Notes: generated from the sequence alone by a model not told the origin. A stretch of DNA of 64,000 nucleotides from Microbacterium binotii (GCF_021398715.1 NZ_CP090347.1:1984001-2048000); one strand, 5' to 3'; counted from the first letter of the stretch, positions 32,678 through 42,101 are shown. Made by a program: numbers and translations.

Positions 32678-35600
32678 CTAATGCGCGCCTTTGACGACGA
32701 CCAAAAGGTCGCCCGCTTCGACCTGCTGGGTCGACCCGATCGCGAGCCTGTCGACGACGCCGTCGATGGGGCTCGTGATGGCCGCCTCCATCTTCATCGC
32801 CTCGATCGATGCGACCGCCTCTCCCGCCCGCACCCTCGCCCCCGGCATCACCTTGAGCGTGACGACACCGGAGAACGGCGCGGCGATCTGACCGGCCTTG
32901 GACGTGTCCGCCTTCTCCGCAGGGGCAGCCTCCACCGCGATGGAGCGGTCCCTCACGAAGACCGGTCGCAGCTGACCGTTGAGGGTCGTCATGACGGTGC
33001 GCATGCCCTTGTCATCGGGCTCACCGATGGCCTCGAGACCGACCCACAGCTGCACGCCTCGTTCGATCTCCACGACGTGCTCGCCGCCGGGGGTCAACCC
33101 GTACAGATAGTCCGCCGTGTCGAGCACGGCCAGATCGCCGTAGGCGTCGCGGGCCTCGTGGAACGTGCGGGTGGGGCCGGGGAACAGCAGCCGGTTGAGG
33201 GTCGTGCGCCGGGTTGCGCCCGGCTCGGCCAGCGCCGCCGAATCCGCTTCGTCGAGGGCTCCCGAGGCGTCGGCGACCGTGCGGCCGGCGAGCACCTTCG
33301 TGCGGAACGGCTCGGGCCATCCGCCCGGCAGGTCGCCCAGCTGACCCGCCATGAACGACACGACGGAGTCGGGGATGTCGTAGTTCTGCGGGTTCTCCGC
33401 GAAGTCGGCGGGGTCGGCGCGGACCGCGGCCAGGTGCAGCGCGAGGTCGCCGACGACCTTCGATGACGGAGTCACCTTGGGAACGCGTCCGAGGATGTCG
33501 TTCGCCGCGGCGTACATGTCCTCGATCAGCTCGAAGTCCTCCGCCAGCCCGAGGGCGATGGCTTGCTGACGCAGATTCGACAGCTGGCCGCCGGGGATCT
33601 CGTGCCGGTACACGCGTCCCGTCGGGCCGGGCAGTCCGGACTCGAAGGGGTGGTAGAGGTGACGCACCGCTTCCCAGTAGGGCTCGAGGTCGGCGACGGC
33701 GGCGAGAGGGATGCCGGTGTCGCGCTCGGTGTGGGCGAGGGCGGCCACCAGCGCCGAGAGCGACGGCTGGCTCGTGGTGCCCGACATCGGCGCGGCCGCG
33801 GCATCCACCGCGTCGGCTCCTGCCGCGCTGACGGCGAGGAGCGTCGCCAGCTGGCCGCCGGCTGTGTCGTGGGTGTGCACGTGGACGGGAACGTCGAAGC
33901 GCTCCCGGAGTGCGCTGACCAGGCGAGCTCCGGCGGCGGGACGCAGCAGGCCCGCCATGTCCTTGATTCCGATGATGTGCGCTCCGGCGGAGACCATCTC
34001 GTCGGCCAGACGCAGGTAGTAGTCGAGGGTGTACAGATCCTCGCCCGGATCGAGCATGTCGCCGGTGTAGCAGAGCGCGGCCTCGGCGACGGCCGTTCCC
34101 GTGGCGAGCACGGCGTCGATCGCCGGGCGCATCTGTGTCACGTCGTTGAGAGCGTCGAAGATGCGGAAGATGTCGACCCCGGATGCGGCGGCCTCCGCGA
34201 CGAAGGCGTCGGTCACCGCCGTCGGGTACGGCGTGTAGCCGACCGTGTTGCGCCCTCGCAGCAGCATCTGGATCGCGATGTTGGGCAGGCCCTGGCGCAG
34301 TGCATCGAGGCGCTCCCAGGGGTCCTCGCCGAGGAAGCGCAGCGCGACGTCGTACGTGGCGCCGCCCCAGGCCTCCACGGAGAGGAGTTGCGGGGTCAGC
34401 CGGGCGACGTAGGGGGCGACGGTGGCGAGATCCTTCGTGCGCACCCGCGTGGCCAGCAGCGACTGGTGCGCGTCGCGGAACGTCGTGTCGGTGACCGCGA
34501 GCCGCGTCTGGGCGCGCAGATCGGCCGCGAATCCGGCCGGCCCCAGCTCCTGCAGGCGCTGCCGGGAGCCCGCCGGCGCGGGCTCGCGCAGGTCGAGGTG
34601 CGGGAGCTTCGCCGTCGGCGACGCCGTCACCGGCCTCGTCCCGTGCGGTTGGTTGACCGTGACGTCGACGAGCCAGTTCAGGATCTTCGAACCGCGATCC
34701 TTCGACTCGCGGCCGCGCAGCAGTTCGGGACGTTCGTCGATGAAGGAGGTGCTGATGTCCCCGGCCGCGAACGCCGGGTCGTCCAGCACCGCCTGCAGGA
34801 ACGGGATGTTGGTCGAGACGCCGCGGATGCGGAACTCCGCCAGCGCCCGGCGCGCCCTGGCCACGGCCGCCGGGAAGTCGCGACCGCGACACGTCAGCTT
34901 GGCGAGCATCGAGTCGAAGTGCGGACTGATCTGCGAACCCGCCGCCGTCGTCCCGCCGTCGAGCCGGATCCCCGCGCCACCCGGCGACCGGTACGTCGTG
35001 ATCTTGCCGGTGTCGGGGCGGAAGCCCTGCGTCGGGTCCTCGGTCGTCAACCGGCACTGCAGCGCAGCGCCGCGCAGCGGGATCTCGGGCTGTGTGAGAC
35101 CCAGTTCTGCCAGCGTGGCTCCCGCGGCGATCCGCATCTGGGCCTGCACCAGGTCGACGTCCGTGACCTCCTCGGTGACGGTGTGCTCGACCTGGATGCG
35201 GGGATTCATCTCGATGAAGACGACCTCGCCGGTGCGAGGGCCGGCGGTCTCCAGGAGGAACTCCACCGTGCCGGCGTTCTCGTAGCCGATCGATCGGGCG
35301 AAGGCGACGGCGTAGCGGTGCAGGTCGGCGCGCACGCTGTCGTCGAGGTTGGGCGCCGGCGCGATCTCGATGACCTTCTGGTGGCGGCGCTGCACCGAGC
35401 AGTCGCGCTCGTACAGGTGGACGGTCTCCCCCGCCACGTCGGCGAGTACCTGCACCTCGATGTGCCGGGGGCGCTGCACGGCCTGCTCCAGGAACATCCG
35501 CGGGTCGCCGAAGGCGCTCTGCGCCTCGCGCATCGCCTCGGCCAGCGCAGGACCGAGCTCGGCCACGGTCTCGACGCGCCGCATCCCTCGCCCGCCGCCG

Positions 35601-36085
35601 CCGGCGACGGCCTTCGCGAACAGCGGGAACCCGATCTCCTCCGCCGCCGCGAGGAGCGCGTCGACGTCGTCGGAGGCCTCGCTCGAGCGGAGCACCGGCA
35701 CACCCGCACCCCGCGCGTGCTGCTTGGCGGTGACCTTGTTGCCGGCCATCGCGAGCACGCGGGCCGGCGGGCCGATGAAGGCGATGCCCTCCTGGGCCGC
35801 GCGGGCGGCGAGCTGAGGGTTCTCGGAGAGGAAGCCGTAGCCCGGATAGATGGCGTCCGCCCCCGACTCGACCGCGACGCGGATGATCTCCTCGACGTCG
35901 AGGTACGCCCGCACCGGGGCTCCCCGGGTGCCGATCTGGTAGGCCTCGTCGGCCTTCAGCCGGTGGAGGGAGAACCTGTCCTCGTAGGGATAGATGGCGA
36001 CCGTGCGGGCCCCGACTTCGAATGCCGCGCGGAAGGCGCGGATCGCGATCTCGCCGCGGTTGGCGACCAGGATCTTCCGGAACAT
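32678..36085 (-). CDS. pyc: Pyruvate carboxylase
   Basis: 1135 residues. Makes oxaloacetate from pyruvate and bicarbonate, feeding the TCA cycle. In order: biotin carboxylase (1-450, FRKILVANRGEIAIRAFRA, VIEIAPAPNLDD, FIEMNPRIQVEHTVTEE), carboxyltransferase (about 530-830, DTTFRDAHQSLLATRVRT, GIKDMAGLLRP, HTHDTAGGQLA), the PYC/OADA linker domain and a biotinyl domain with EAMKMEA (biotin on K1098). The start is ATG 36085, where the conserved BC domain begins; the open frame runs 63 bases further. Divergent from the ParA gene. Confidence 0.97.
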   Translation of the reverse strand: MFRKILVANRGEIAIRAFRAAFEVGARTVAIYPYEDRFSLHRLKADEAYQIGTRGAPVRAYLDVEEIIRVAVESGADAIYPGYGFLSENPQLAARAAQEGIAFIGPPARVLAMAGNKVTAKQHARGAGVPVLRSSEASDDVDALLAAAEEIGFPLFAKAVAGGGGRGMRRVETVAELGPALAEAMREAQSAFGDPRMFLEQAVQRPRHIEVQVLADVAGETVHLYERDCSVQRRHQKVIEIAPAPNLDDSVRADLHRYAVAFARSIGYENAGTVEFLLETAGPRTGEVVFIEMNPRIQVEHTVTEEVTDVDLVQAQMRIAAGATLAELGLTQPEIPLRGAALQCRLTTEDPTQGFRPDTGKITTYRSPGGAGIRLDGGTTAAGSQISPHFDSMLAKLTCRGRDFPAAVARARRALAEFRIRGVSTNIPFLQAVLDDPAFAAGDISTSFIDERPELLRGRESKDRGSKILNWLVDVTVNQPHGTRPVTASPTAKLPHLDLREPAPAGSRQRLQELGPAGFAADLRAQTRLAVTDTTFRDAHQSLLATRVRTKDLATVAPYVARLTPQLLSVEAWGGATYDVALRFLGEDPWERLDALRQGLPNIAIQMLLRGRNTVGYTPYPTAVTDAFVAEAAASGVDIFRIFDALNDVTQMRPAIDAVLATGTAVAEAALCYTGDMLDPGEDLYTLDYYLRLADEMVSAGAHIIGIKDMAGLLRPAAGARLVSALRERFDVPVHVHTHDTAGGQLATLLAVSAAGADAVDAAAAPMSGTTSQPSLSALVAALAHTERDTGIPLAAVADLEPYWEAVRHLYHPFESGLPGPTGRVYRHEIPGGQLSNLRQQAIALGLAEDFELIEDMYAAANDILGRVPKVTPSSKVVGDLALHLAAVRADPADFAENPQNYDIPDSVVSFMAGQLGDLPGGWPEPFRTKVLAGRTVADASGALDEADSAALAEPGATRRTTLNRLLFPGPTRTFHEARDAYGDLAVLDTADYLYGLTPGGEHVVEIERGVQLWVGLEAIGEPDDKGMRTVMTTLNGQLRPVFVRDRSIAVEAAPAEKADTSKAGQIAAPFSGVVTLKVMPGARVRAGEAVASIEAMKMEAAITSPIDGVVDRLAIGSTQQVEAGDLLVVVKGAH

Positions 36086-36192
36086 GGGGACCTCGCATCC
36101 GTCGTGGGGCGGGGGGCGTCCGGCGGCCGGGTTCGCCGCCTCACACATCGTTGAGTGTGCTCACAGCCTAGGGGACGGTAACGTAGGGAAGC

Positions 36193-37005
36193 GTGCACGT
36201 CCTTTCCGTCAGTTCCCTCAAAGGCGGCGTCGGCAAGACGACCGTGACACTCGGTCTCGCCTCGGCGGCCTTCGCGCGCGGCGTGCGGACCCTCGTGGTG
36301 GACCTCGACCCGCAGTCCGATGTCTCCACCGGCATGGACATCCAGGTCGCCGGCCGCCTCAACGTGGCCGACGTCCTCGCCAACCCCAAGGACAAGGTCG
36401 TCAAGCAGGCGATCACCTCCAGCGGCTGGACGAAGGTGCACCCGGGCACGATCGACGTCATGATCGGCAGCCCGTCCGCCATCAACTTCGACGGACCGCA
36501 CCCGAGCGTGCGCGATGTCTGGAAGCTCGAAGAGGCCCTCGCCACGGTCGAGGCGGACTACGACCTCGTCCTCATCGACTGCGCGCCGTCCTTGAACGCA
36601 CTCACCCGAACGGCCTGGGCGGCCAGCGACCGGGTCGTCGTGATCACGGAGCCGGGCCTGTTCTCCGTCGCCGCCGCCGACCGCGCCCTCCGCGCGATCG
36701 AGGAGATCCGCCGCGGTCTCTCGCCGCGGCTTCAGCCCTTGGGCATCGTCGTGAACCGCGTTCGGCCCCAGTCCATCGAGCACCAGTTCCGCATCAAGGA
36801 GCTGCGCGACATGTTCGGTCCGCTCGTGCTCTCCCCCCAACTGCCCGAGCGCACCTCGCTGCAGCAGGCACAGGGTGCGGCGAAGCCCCTGCACATCTGG
36901 CCCGGCGACTCGGCTCAGGAGCTCGCGGCCGACTTCGATGCACTGCTGGACCGGATCATGCGCACGGGGCGTATCGCGACCCCCGAGGACGCGCCCGCGC
37001 AGTGA
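36193..37005 (+). CDS. ParA-family ATPase
   Basis: 270 residues. Deviant Walker [15 protein letters not shown] (K10, K15), A' motif VVDLDPQSDVSTG, Walker B LVLIDCAPSLNALTRTAW. No ParB gene is adjacent and the location is away from oriC genes, so this is likely the second, non-segregation ParA seen in actinobacteria near ftsR and the FHA gene. A role in placing a cell-cycle or polar complex is plausible but unproven. GTG start; a possible TAACGT -10 lies at 36179-36184, eight bases upstream. Confidence 0.9.
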   Translation: MHVLSVSSLKGGVGKTTVTLGLASAAFARGVRTLVVDLDPQSDVSTGMDIQVAGRLNVADVLANPKDKVVKQAITSSGWTKVHPGTIDVMIGSPSAINFDGPHPSVRDVWKLEEALATVEADYDLVLIDCAPSLNALTRTAWAASDRVVVITEPGLFSVAAADRALRAIEEIRRGLSPRLQPLGIVVNRVRPQSIEHQFRIKELRDMFGPLVLSPQLPERTSLQQAQGAAKPLHIWPGDSAQELAADFDALLDRIMRTGRIATPEDAPAQ

Positions 37006-37015
37006 CTCTCGTGCG

Positions 37016-37048
37016 AGAGCCGTCGACCTGAGGGTCGGCGGCTCTTTT
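37016..37048 (+). terminator. Rho-independent terminator of the ParA gene
   Basis: 13-bp stem (37016-37028 and 37033-37045, one mismatch) with a TGAG loop, followed by three more T residues (37046-37048). It starts ten bases after the stop codon. Confidence 0.8.
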
Positions 37049-37098
37049 CACATCCCGAGCAACCACCGCGCTGCCCACGCGGTGCCGGCGGCCGGATC

Positions 37099-37644
37099 TC
37101 AGGCCGTGCGGCGCGTGCGGCGAGCAGCGAGCTCGTCGGAGGGGTCCGGCACCTGCGGATCGAACGAGACGAGCGTGGACTCGACCTCGCGCAGGACCTT
37201 GCCGACGGCGATGCCGAAGACACCCTGGCCGCGGCTGACGAGGTCGATGACCTCGTCGTTGGACGTGCAGAGATACACCGACGCACCGTCGCTCATGAGA
37301 GTCGTTCCGGTGAGGTCGCGGATGCCGGCGACCCGCAGCTGCTCGACCGCGGTGCGGATCTGCTGCAGTGAGATGCCGGTGTCGAGCAGACGCTTGACGA
37401 GCTTGAGCACGAGGATGTCGCGGAAGCCGTAAAGACGCTGCGATCCCGACCCCGACGCACCGCGGACCGTGGGCTCGACGAGCTCGGTCCGCGCCCAGTA
37501 GTCGAGCTGGCGGTAGGTGATGCCGGCTGCGCGCGCTGCGACGGCGCCGCGATATCCGACCTCGTCGTCCATCTGCGGCAGACCGTCAGTGAAGAGGAGG
37601 TCGGCAGCGAGGGGGATCTCGCCGAGCGGTTCGCCAGCGGTCAT
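37099..37644 (-). CDS. MerR-family regulator (second gene of the ftsR cluster)
   Basis: 181 residues. Winged helix with GYRGAVAARAAGITYRQLDYWARTELVEPTVRG (about 30-62) and SGSQRLYGFRDILVLKLVKRLLDTGISLQQIRTAVEQLR. The C-terminal part (GTTLMSDGASVYLCTSNDEVIDLVSRGQGVFGIAVGKVLREVESTL) is not a metal- or drug-binding MerR domain but is shared by the actinobacterial proteins found downstream of ftsR. No Cys metal-site pattern. Target genes unknown; position after ftsR suggests linked control of growth or division. Confidence 0.85.
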   Translation of the reverse strand: MTAGEPLGEIPLAADLLFTDGLPQMDDEVGYRGAVAARAAGITYRQLDYWARTELVEPTVRGASGSGSQRLYGFRDILVLKLVKRLLDTGISLQQIRTAVEQLRVAGIRDLTGTTLMSDGASVYLCTSNDEVIDLVSRGQGVFGIAVGKVLREVESTLVSFDPQVPDPSDELAARRTRRTA

Positions 37645-37741
37645 GCGGGCGCCTCCTTCGTGTCGCGGGTTACTCCCACGCTAGAGGAGGCCTCCCCCTC
37701 CGGCAATGACATCCGCCTCGAAGATTCGGCGTGTCGCGCGA

Positions 37742-38434
37742 TCATCCTTCGAGCCGCTCGAGCGAGGCGCGCACGAGCGCCTCGCGAACATCGGCGATGC
37801 GCCGGGCGAGCTCGGGAGCGGTCTCCGCGGCGCGCCCGCGCGAGGCCGCATCCGTGCGGCGACGCAGCGGCGCGAGCGCCGATTCCACGAGCGAGACATC
37901 ACGATCGGCGCTCTGCTTGACCGCACGCAGGTGGCGCGGTTCGATGCCGTGACGGTCGAGGGCGACGAGCGCACGCAGCATGGCGAGCGCCTGCTCGTCG
38001 TAGGTCTCTCCGCCGACGATGAGTCCCGTGCTCAGTGCGTCGTTGAGCAACTGGGTCCCGGCCCCCGCCGTCCGCAGCAACTCGTCACGGCGGTAGCGAC
38101 GCGCGGCGGGGACGATCGATCGCGGCACGCCGCCCGCGGGAGATGCGGGATCGCGCCCCGCATCCAGGTCGTCGAGGTACTCGCGGATGACCACGAGCGG
38201 CAGGTAGTGGTCGCGCTGCAGAGTGAGCGCCAGCCGCAGCCGCTCGAGGTCTTTCGGCGTGAACTTGCGGTAGCCGGTCTCGGTTCGTCGCGGTGTGACG
38301 ATGCCCTGCACCTCGAGGAAGCGCAACTTCGACGAGGTCAGCGCGGGGAACTCGGGGGTCAGCCGCGCAAGCACCTGCCCGATACTGAGCAGGCCCGTGG
38401 CCTCACTGCGGCCGCGGGCGGAGACCGCCGCCAT
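37742..38434 (-). CDS. ftsR: MerR-family regulator, FtsR-like
   Basis: 230 residues. Begins with LLSIGQVLARLTPEFPALTSSKLRFLEVQGIVTPRRTETGYRKFTPKDLERLRLALTLQRDHYLPLVVIREYLDDLD, the MerR DNA-binding domain in the form typical of FtsR (Cg1631 of Corynebacterium glutamicum, Rv1828 of M. tuberculosis), which in C. glutamicum activates ftsZ. The C-terminal ~130 residues are helical. Its ATG overlaps the FHA gene stop by one base, the conserved garA/odhI-ftsR arrangement. Symbol assigned by homology and synteny. Confidence 0.85.
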   Translation of the reverse strand: MAAVSARGRSEATGLLSIGQVLARLTPEFPALTSSKLRFLEVQGIVTPRRTETGYRKFTPKDLERLRLALTLQRDHYLPLVVIREYLDDLDAGRDPASPAGGVPRSIVPAARRYRRDELLRTAGAGTQLLNDALSTGLIVGGETYDEQALAMLRALVALDRHGIEPRHLRAVKQSADRDVSLVESALAPLRRRTDAASRGRAAETAPELARRIADVREALVRASLERLEG

Positions 38435-38922
38435 CAGCCTTCGACTGCCGGAAGGTCTGCGGGCGAGACGAAGAAGTTGAGTCGGAACTTGCCGATGCGC
38501 ACCTCTGCGCCGTTGCTGAGCGTGTCGCGGTCGACGCGCTCGCCGTTGACGTAGGTGCCGTTGAGCGAACGCTGGTCGACGATCTCGAACGCACGCCCGA
38601 CACGGGTGATCTCGGCATGACGGCGCGAGACGGTGACGTCGTCGAAGAAGATGTCGGCGTCCGGATGCCGGCCGACCGTCGTGACATCGGTGTCCAGCAG
38701 GTAGCGGGCTCCCGCGGTGGGCCCGGAACGCACGATGAACAATGCGGCACCCGAAGGGAGTGCCTCGATCGCCTCGAGCTCGGGTTCACTCAGCTCGCTT
38801 CCGAACGGCACGAACGACAGGTCCGAGTCGTGCCCGAAGGTCTGCGTGGTGTCGTGCGCCGGCACGGCTCGGTCGCTCTCGCGACGGATGCTGTCCGGGC
38901 GGGGCCTGTACTGCTCGTCCAC
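38434..38922 (-). CDS. garA: FHA-domain regulator, GarA/OdhI-like
   Basis: 162 residues. The FHA domain (about 76-152) has the phosphothreonine-binding residues: GRHPDADIFFDDVTVSRRHAEI (R85, S99, H102) and SLNGTYVNGERV (N111, G112). The N-terminal tail has DTTQTF (T25, T26) at the place of the kinase target ETTS in GarA/OdhI. In that family the unphosphorylated protein binds and inhibits 2-oxoglutarate dehydrogenase, and phosphorylation by Pkn kinases closes the switch. This tail differs from the canonical motif. GTG start with GAGAGGAGGA upstream and TAGGCT at 38941-38946 (minus strand). Confidence 0.85.
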   Translation of the reverse strand: MDEQYRPRPDSIRRESDRAVPAHDTTQTFGHDSDLSFVPFGSELSEPELEAIEALPSGAALFIVRSGPTAGARYLLDTDVTTVGRHPDADIFFDDVTVSRRHAEITRVGRAFEIVDQRSLNGTYVNGERVDRDTLSNGAEVRIGKFRLNFFVSPADLPAVEG

Positions 38923-39057
38923 GTCGTCCTCCTCTCACCCAGCCTAACCGATCGGACCCTCTGCCTGACATCGCGGACGGGAGCGGATTCTTCGCGCGGC
39001 ATGCATCCCCGCGATCCCGCGTCCCGTGACGCACAGCCGGTCGAAAGCACGCGGCGA

Positions 39058-39063
39058 TAGGCT
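39058..39063 (+). promoter_or_regulatory. -10 box of the CopC-domain gene (leaderless)
   Basis: TAGGCT ends seven bases before GTG 39071; this decides the start, since the open frame extends 45 bases further upstream. Confidence 0.5.
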
Positions 39064-39070
39064 CGTCGCC

Positions 39071-39736
39071 GTGACTTCCCAGACCTCTCGCCGCCGTCCC
39101 GTGCGCGCACTCGTCGCCGCTCTCGCCACGCTTCTGATCGCTTCCGGCGGGGTGCTGCTGGGCACAGCGCCCGCGTTCGCCCACGACGAGCTCGTCTCCT
39201 CGGACCCCGCGTCGGGTTCCACGGTCGACGCGCTTCCCGCGGCGCTCACCCTCACCTTCAGCGGGGACCTGCTCTCCGACGCGTCCACCACCGTCGTCCA
39301 GGTCACCGACGCCTCCGGCGCCTCGCTGACGGACGGGGCGCCCACCGTCAGCGCCAACGTCGTCACCCAGCCGCTGACAGGTTCCGCCAGCGGCGCCATC
39401 TCGGTGGCCTGGCGCGTCGTCTCCAGCGACGGCCACCCGATCGCCGGCGAGTTCGCGTTCACGTCCGACGCGGCCCCGGTGGCGACTCCGACCCCGACCG
39501 AGACCGCCGCCGCGACGCCGGAGGCGACCGCCACGCCGGAGCCGGAGATGACGACCCTCACCACACCGACCCCCACCTCCGACCAGTCCGCGCCGATCTG
39601 GCCCTGGATCGTGGGAGCCGTGGTCGTGCTCATCGCGATCGGCCTCGTGGTGTGGCTTCTGGGGGCCAGGGCGCGCCAACAGAAGCAGGCCGCGAGCGAG
39701 CGGACGGCAGGCCGTTCGAACTCCACCGAGCGATAG
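39071..39736 (+). CDS. Secreted/anchored CopC-domain protein
   Basis: 221 residues. Signal peptide (about 1-36, ending APAFAHD), so the mature protein begins with the His of the CopC copper site (HDELVSSDPASGSTVDALPAALTLTFSGDL); the second His is in SSDGHPIAGEFAF. A Thr/Pro-rich linker and a C-terminal membrane segment (about 180-205) anchor it outside the cell. Probable copper binding in the cell envelope; no CopD-like gene follows, unlike typical copCD operons. TAGGCT also precedes the next gene, so lpdA has its own promoter. Confidence 0.87.
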   Translation: MTSQTSRRRPVRALVAALATLLIASGGVLLGTAPAFAHDELVSSDPASGSTVDALPAALTLTFSGDLLSDASTTVVQVTDASGASLTDGAPTVSANVVTQPLTGSASGAISVAWRVVSSDGHPIAGEFAFTSDAAPVATPTPTETAAATPEATATPEPEMTTLTTPTPTSDQSAPIWPWIVGAVVVLIAIGLVVWLLGARARQQKQAASERTAGRSNSTER

Positions 39737-39739
39737 GCT
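39734..39739 (+). promoter_or_regulatory. -10 box of the lpdA gene (leaderless)
   Basis: TAGGCT overlaps the CopC gene's stop codon region and ends six bases before ATG 39746. Confidence 0.5.
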
Positions 39740-39745
39740 GGACGC

Positions 39746-41146
39746 ATGCCTCATTACGACGTCGTCATCCTCGGCGCGGGCCCCGGCGGGTACGTCGCGG
39801 CCGTGCGCAGCGCACAGCTCGGCCTCTCCACCGCCGTCATCGAAGAGAAGTACTGGGGCGGTGTCTGCCTCAACGTCGGCTGCATCCCCTCCAAGGCGCT
39901 TCTCAAGAACGCGGAGCTCGCCCACACCTTCGCCCACAAGGCCAAGCTGTTCGGCATCACCGGTGAGGTGAACTTCGACTACGGCGTGGCGTTCGACCGC
40001 AGCCGTGAGGTGGCGGAGGGCCGTGTCAAGGGCATCCACTACCTGATGAAGAAGAACAAGGTCACCGAGTACGACGGCCGCGGGACCTTCGTCGACGACC
40101 ACTCCATCGACGTCGCGAAGAGCGACGGCTCGACCGAGCGCGTGACCTTCGACAACGTCATCATCGCCACGGGGTCCACGGTGCGTCTGCTTCCGGGCGT
40201 GACCCTCAGCGAGAACGTCGTCACCTACGAGGAGCAGATCCTCTCCCGCGGGCTCCCGTCCTCGATCGTCATCGTCGGTGCCGGCGCGATCGGCATGGAG
40301 TTCGCGTACGTCATGTCGAACTACGGCGTGAAGGTCACGATCATCGAGTTCCTCGACCGCGCGCTTCCCAACGAGGACGCCGACGTGTCGAAGGAGATCC
40401 AGAAGCAGTACCGCAACTACGGCATCGACATCCTGACCTCCACCAAGGTCGAGTCGGTCGTCGACTCCGGCGACAAGGTCACCGTGACCTACACCGACAA
40501 CAAGAGCGGCGCGCAGAGTTCGATCGAGTCCGACAAGGTGCTCATGTCGATCGGGTTCGCCCCGCGCGTCGAGGGCTTCGGACTCGAGAAGACCGGAGTC
40601 GCCCTCACCGACCGCGGCGCCATCGCGATCGACGACTACATGCGCACGAACGTGCCGCACATCTACGCCATCGGCGACGTCACCGCCAAGCTGCAGCTCG
40701 CCCACGTCGCCGAGGCGCAGGGTGTCGTTGCGGCCGAGACGATCGGCAAGGCGGAGACCATGGCGCTCGGCGACTACCGGATGATGCCCCGGGCGACGTT
40801 CTGCTCGCCGCAGGTCGCCTCCTTCGGCCTCACCGAGGCGCAGGCGCGCGAGACCGGTCGCGAGATCAAGGTCGCGACGTTCCCGTTCATGGCCAACGGC
40901 AAGGCACACGGACTCGGCGAGCCCGTCGGGTTCGTCAAGCTGATCGCGGACGCTGAGCACCTCGAGCTGCTCGGCGGCCACATGATCGGACCGGACGTGT
41001 CGGAGCTGCTGCCCGAGCTGACGCTGGCCCAGAAGTGGGACCTCACCGCACTCGAACTGGCGCGTAACGTGCACACGCACCCCACGCTGTCCGAGGCGCT
41101 GCAGGAGGCGTTCCACGGCCTCGCGGGACACATGATCAACTTCTGA
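39746..41146 (+). CDS. lpdA: Dihydrolipoyl dehydrogenase
   Basis: 466 residues. The E3 flavoprotein of 2-oxoacid dehydrogenase complexes, reoxidising dihydrolipoamide with NAD. FAD site [14 protein letters not shown], redox disulphide [13 protein letters not shown] (C41, C46), NAD site [17 protein letters not shown], second FAD motif IYAIGDVT, and the C-terminal catalytic His in [15 protein letters not shown]. No E1/E2 genes are nearby. It is the client-pathway enzyme nearest the GarA-like gene. Confidence 0.96.
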   Translation: MPHYDVVILGAGPGGYVAAVRSAQLGLSTAVIEEKYWGGVCLNVGCIPSKALLKNAELAHTFAHKAKLFGITGEVNFDYGVAFDRSREVAEGRVKGIHYLMKKNKVTEYDGRGTFVDDHSIDVAKSDGSTERVTFDNVIIATGSTVRLLPGVTLSENVVTYEEQILSRGLPSSIVIVGAGAIGMEFAYVMSNYGVKVTIIEFLDRALPNEDADVSKEIQKQYRNYGIDILTSTKVESVVDSGDKVTVTYTDNKSGAQSSIESDKVLMSIGFAPRVEGFGLEKTGVALTDRGAIAIDDYMRTNVPHIYAIGDVTAKLQLAHVAEAQGVVAAETIGKAETMALGDYRMMPRATFCSPQVASFGLTEAQARETGREIKVATFPFMANGKAHGLGEPVGFVKLIADAEHLELLGGHMIGPDVSELLPELTLAQKWDLTALELARNVHTHPTLSEALQEAFHGLAGHMINF

Positions 41147-41159
41147 TCCTCGAATCTCA

Positions 41160-41197
41160 CGCAGAAGGCGCCCTCCGTGAGGAGGGCGCCTTCTGCG
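41160..41197. terminator. Bidirectional hairpin terminator after lpdA
   Basis: 17-bp perfect stem (41160-41176 and 41181-41197) with a GTGA loop, between the convergent lpdA and CYTH genes. Confidence 0.82.
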
Positions 41198-41205
41198 TTC
41201 AGGGG

Positions 41206-41832
41206 TCAGCGCCCGAGAGCGCGACCGAGCTTCGAATCGGATGCCGACACCGTGCCGCCCGCGGCGGTCACCAGTGCGTCGGCCGCGGCGAAGAACCTCG
41301 TCCGCCACTCGGGGTCGGCCGGAGCGGCCGGTCCGAGCTCCACCTCCCACTCCCGCCACGCCCTCTCGGCACCCGTCGCGGCCTGGCTCGCGCGCACGCG
41401 ATCGTCCACCACCTCCGCGACCACTCCACCGTGGGCGTCGCGGAGCAGGTACGCCGTGCGGTTGTTGCGGATGCGGGCGATCTGCACGAAGGGACCCGAT
41501 GCCCAGTTCGCGACCGCGTCCGCGACTGCATCCGGCACCGCCAACTCCTCGTCGACGATCGGCCAGCCCCATTCGTGACGGCCTTCGGGCGCGCTCGATT
41601 TCACATGCCAACCGGCGTCGTGACCGCCCGTCCGGCGGCGGACGGCCACCTTCGCGCGGGCGAGGTCGAGGGCGGGAGTGTCGAAGTACCGCGCGTCGAG
41701 GTCACGCCGTTCGGCCGCATCGACGCTCGCCACGTCGGGCAGGGTCGACCAGTCGGGCAGCGGGGTGTCGGCGTCCGCGTCGTAGGTGCGCTCGATCTCG
41801 ACCGAGCGGGTCGGCTCGTGGGGTGCGCTCAC
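41206..41832 (-). CDS. CYTH domain protein
   Basis: 208 residues forming one CYTH (triphosphate tunnel) domain: N-terminal VEIERTYDAD (variant of ExExK with Arg), RRDLDARYFDTPALDLARAKVAVRRRTGG, and WHVKSSAPEGRHEWGWPI. Family members hydrolyse inorganic triphosphate or bind polyphosphate; no CHAD domain is fused here. Specific activity unknown. Its start overlaps the stop of the 72-residue gene upstream (ATGA). Confidence 0.85.
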   Translation of the reverse strand: MSAPHEPTRSVEIERTYDADADTPLPDWSTLPDVASVDAAERRDLDARYFDTPALDLARAKVAVRRRTGGHDAGWHVKSSAPEGRHEWGWPIVDEELAVPDAVADAVANWASGPFVQIARIRNNRTAYLLRDAHGGVVAEVVDDRVRASQAATGAERAWREWEVELGPAAPADPEWRTRFFAAADALVTAAGGTVSASDSKLGRALGR

Positions 41833-42047
41833 TCGTTGCGGTCTTCTTCGTCGGGATTGACCGGTTCGGTCGTCTCGACGAAGGCGAAGACCTCCTGCTG
41901 CGGGCCGTCGGCGTCGGTGTCGGCCGCCTGACGCTGGTAGACCAGCTGCCCCTCGCCGTAGGGGACGATGAGCGCGTCGTCGACGCCTTCTTCCAGAGGG
42001 ATGACCTGCCCGTCGAGGGGGCCTCCGGTCAGTCGTGCGATAGCCAT
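41829..42047 (-). CDS. Small conserved protein, unknown function
   Basis: 72 residues: MAIARLTGGPLDGQVIPLEEGVDDALIVPYGEGQLVY then an acidic C-terminus. I do not recognise a functional domain; the beta-rich start is similar to short actinobacterial hypothetical proteins. Supported as a real gene by a TAGGCT box seven bases upstream of the ATG and a 4-base overlap with the CYTH gene. Confidence 0.72.
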   Translation of the reverse strand: MAIARLTGGPLDGQVIPLEEGVDDALIVPYGEGQLVYQRQAADTDADGPQQEVFAFVETTEPVNPDEEDRNE

Positions 42048-42054
42048 GCCGCCC

Positions 42055-42060
42055 AGCCTA
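42055..42060 (-). promoter_or_regulatory. -10 box of the 72-residue gene (leaderless)
   Basis: TAGGCT on the minus strand, seven bases before ATG 42047. Confidence 0.45.
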
Positions 42061-42101
42061 GACCTCGCGACGACACCGCCCGCCCGGCGCGCACGGTGGC
42101 C

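Noticed and set aside
33563..36154. 863-codon open frame antisense to pyruvate carboxylase
   Set aside because: It lies wholly opposite the clear pyc gene, has no recognisable domain and an Arg/His/Gly-rich composition typical of shadow frames in high-GC DNA.
36086..36192. Possible riboswitch or small RNA between pyc and the ParA gene
   Set aside because: Only a short CACAC/GTGTG inverted repeat and a weak -10 are visible; 107 bases are ordinary divergent promoter space.
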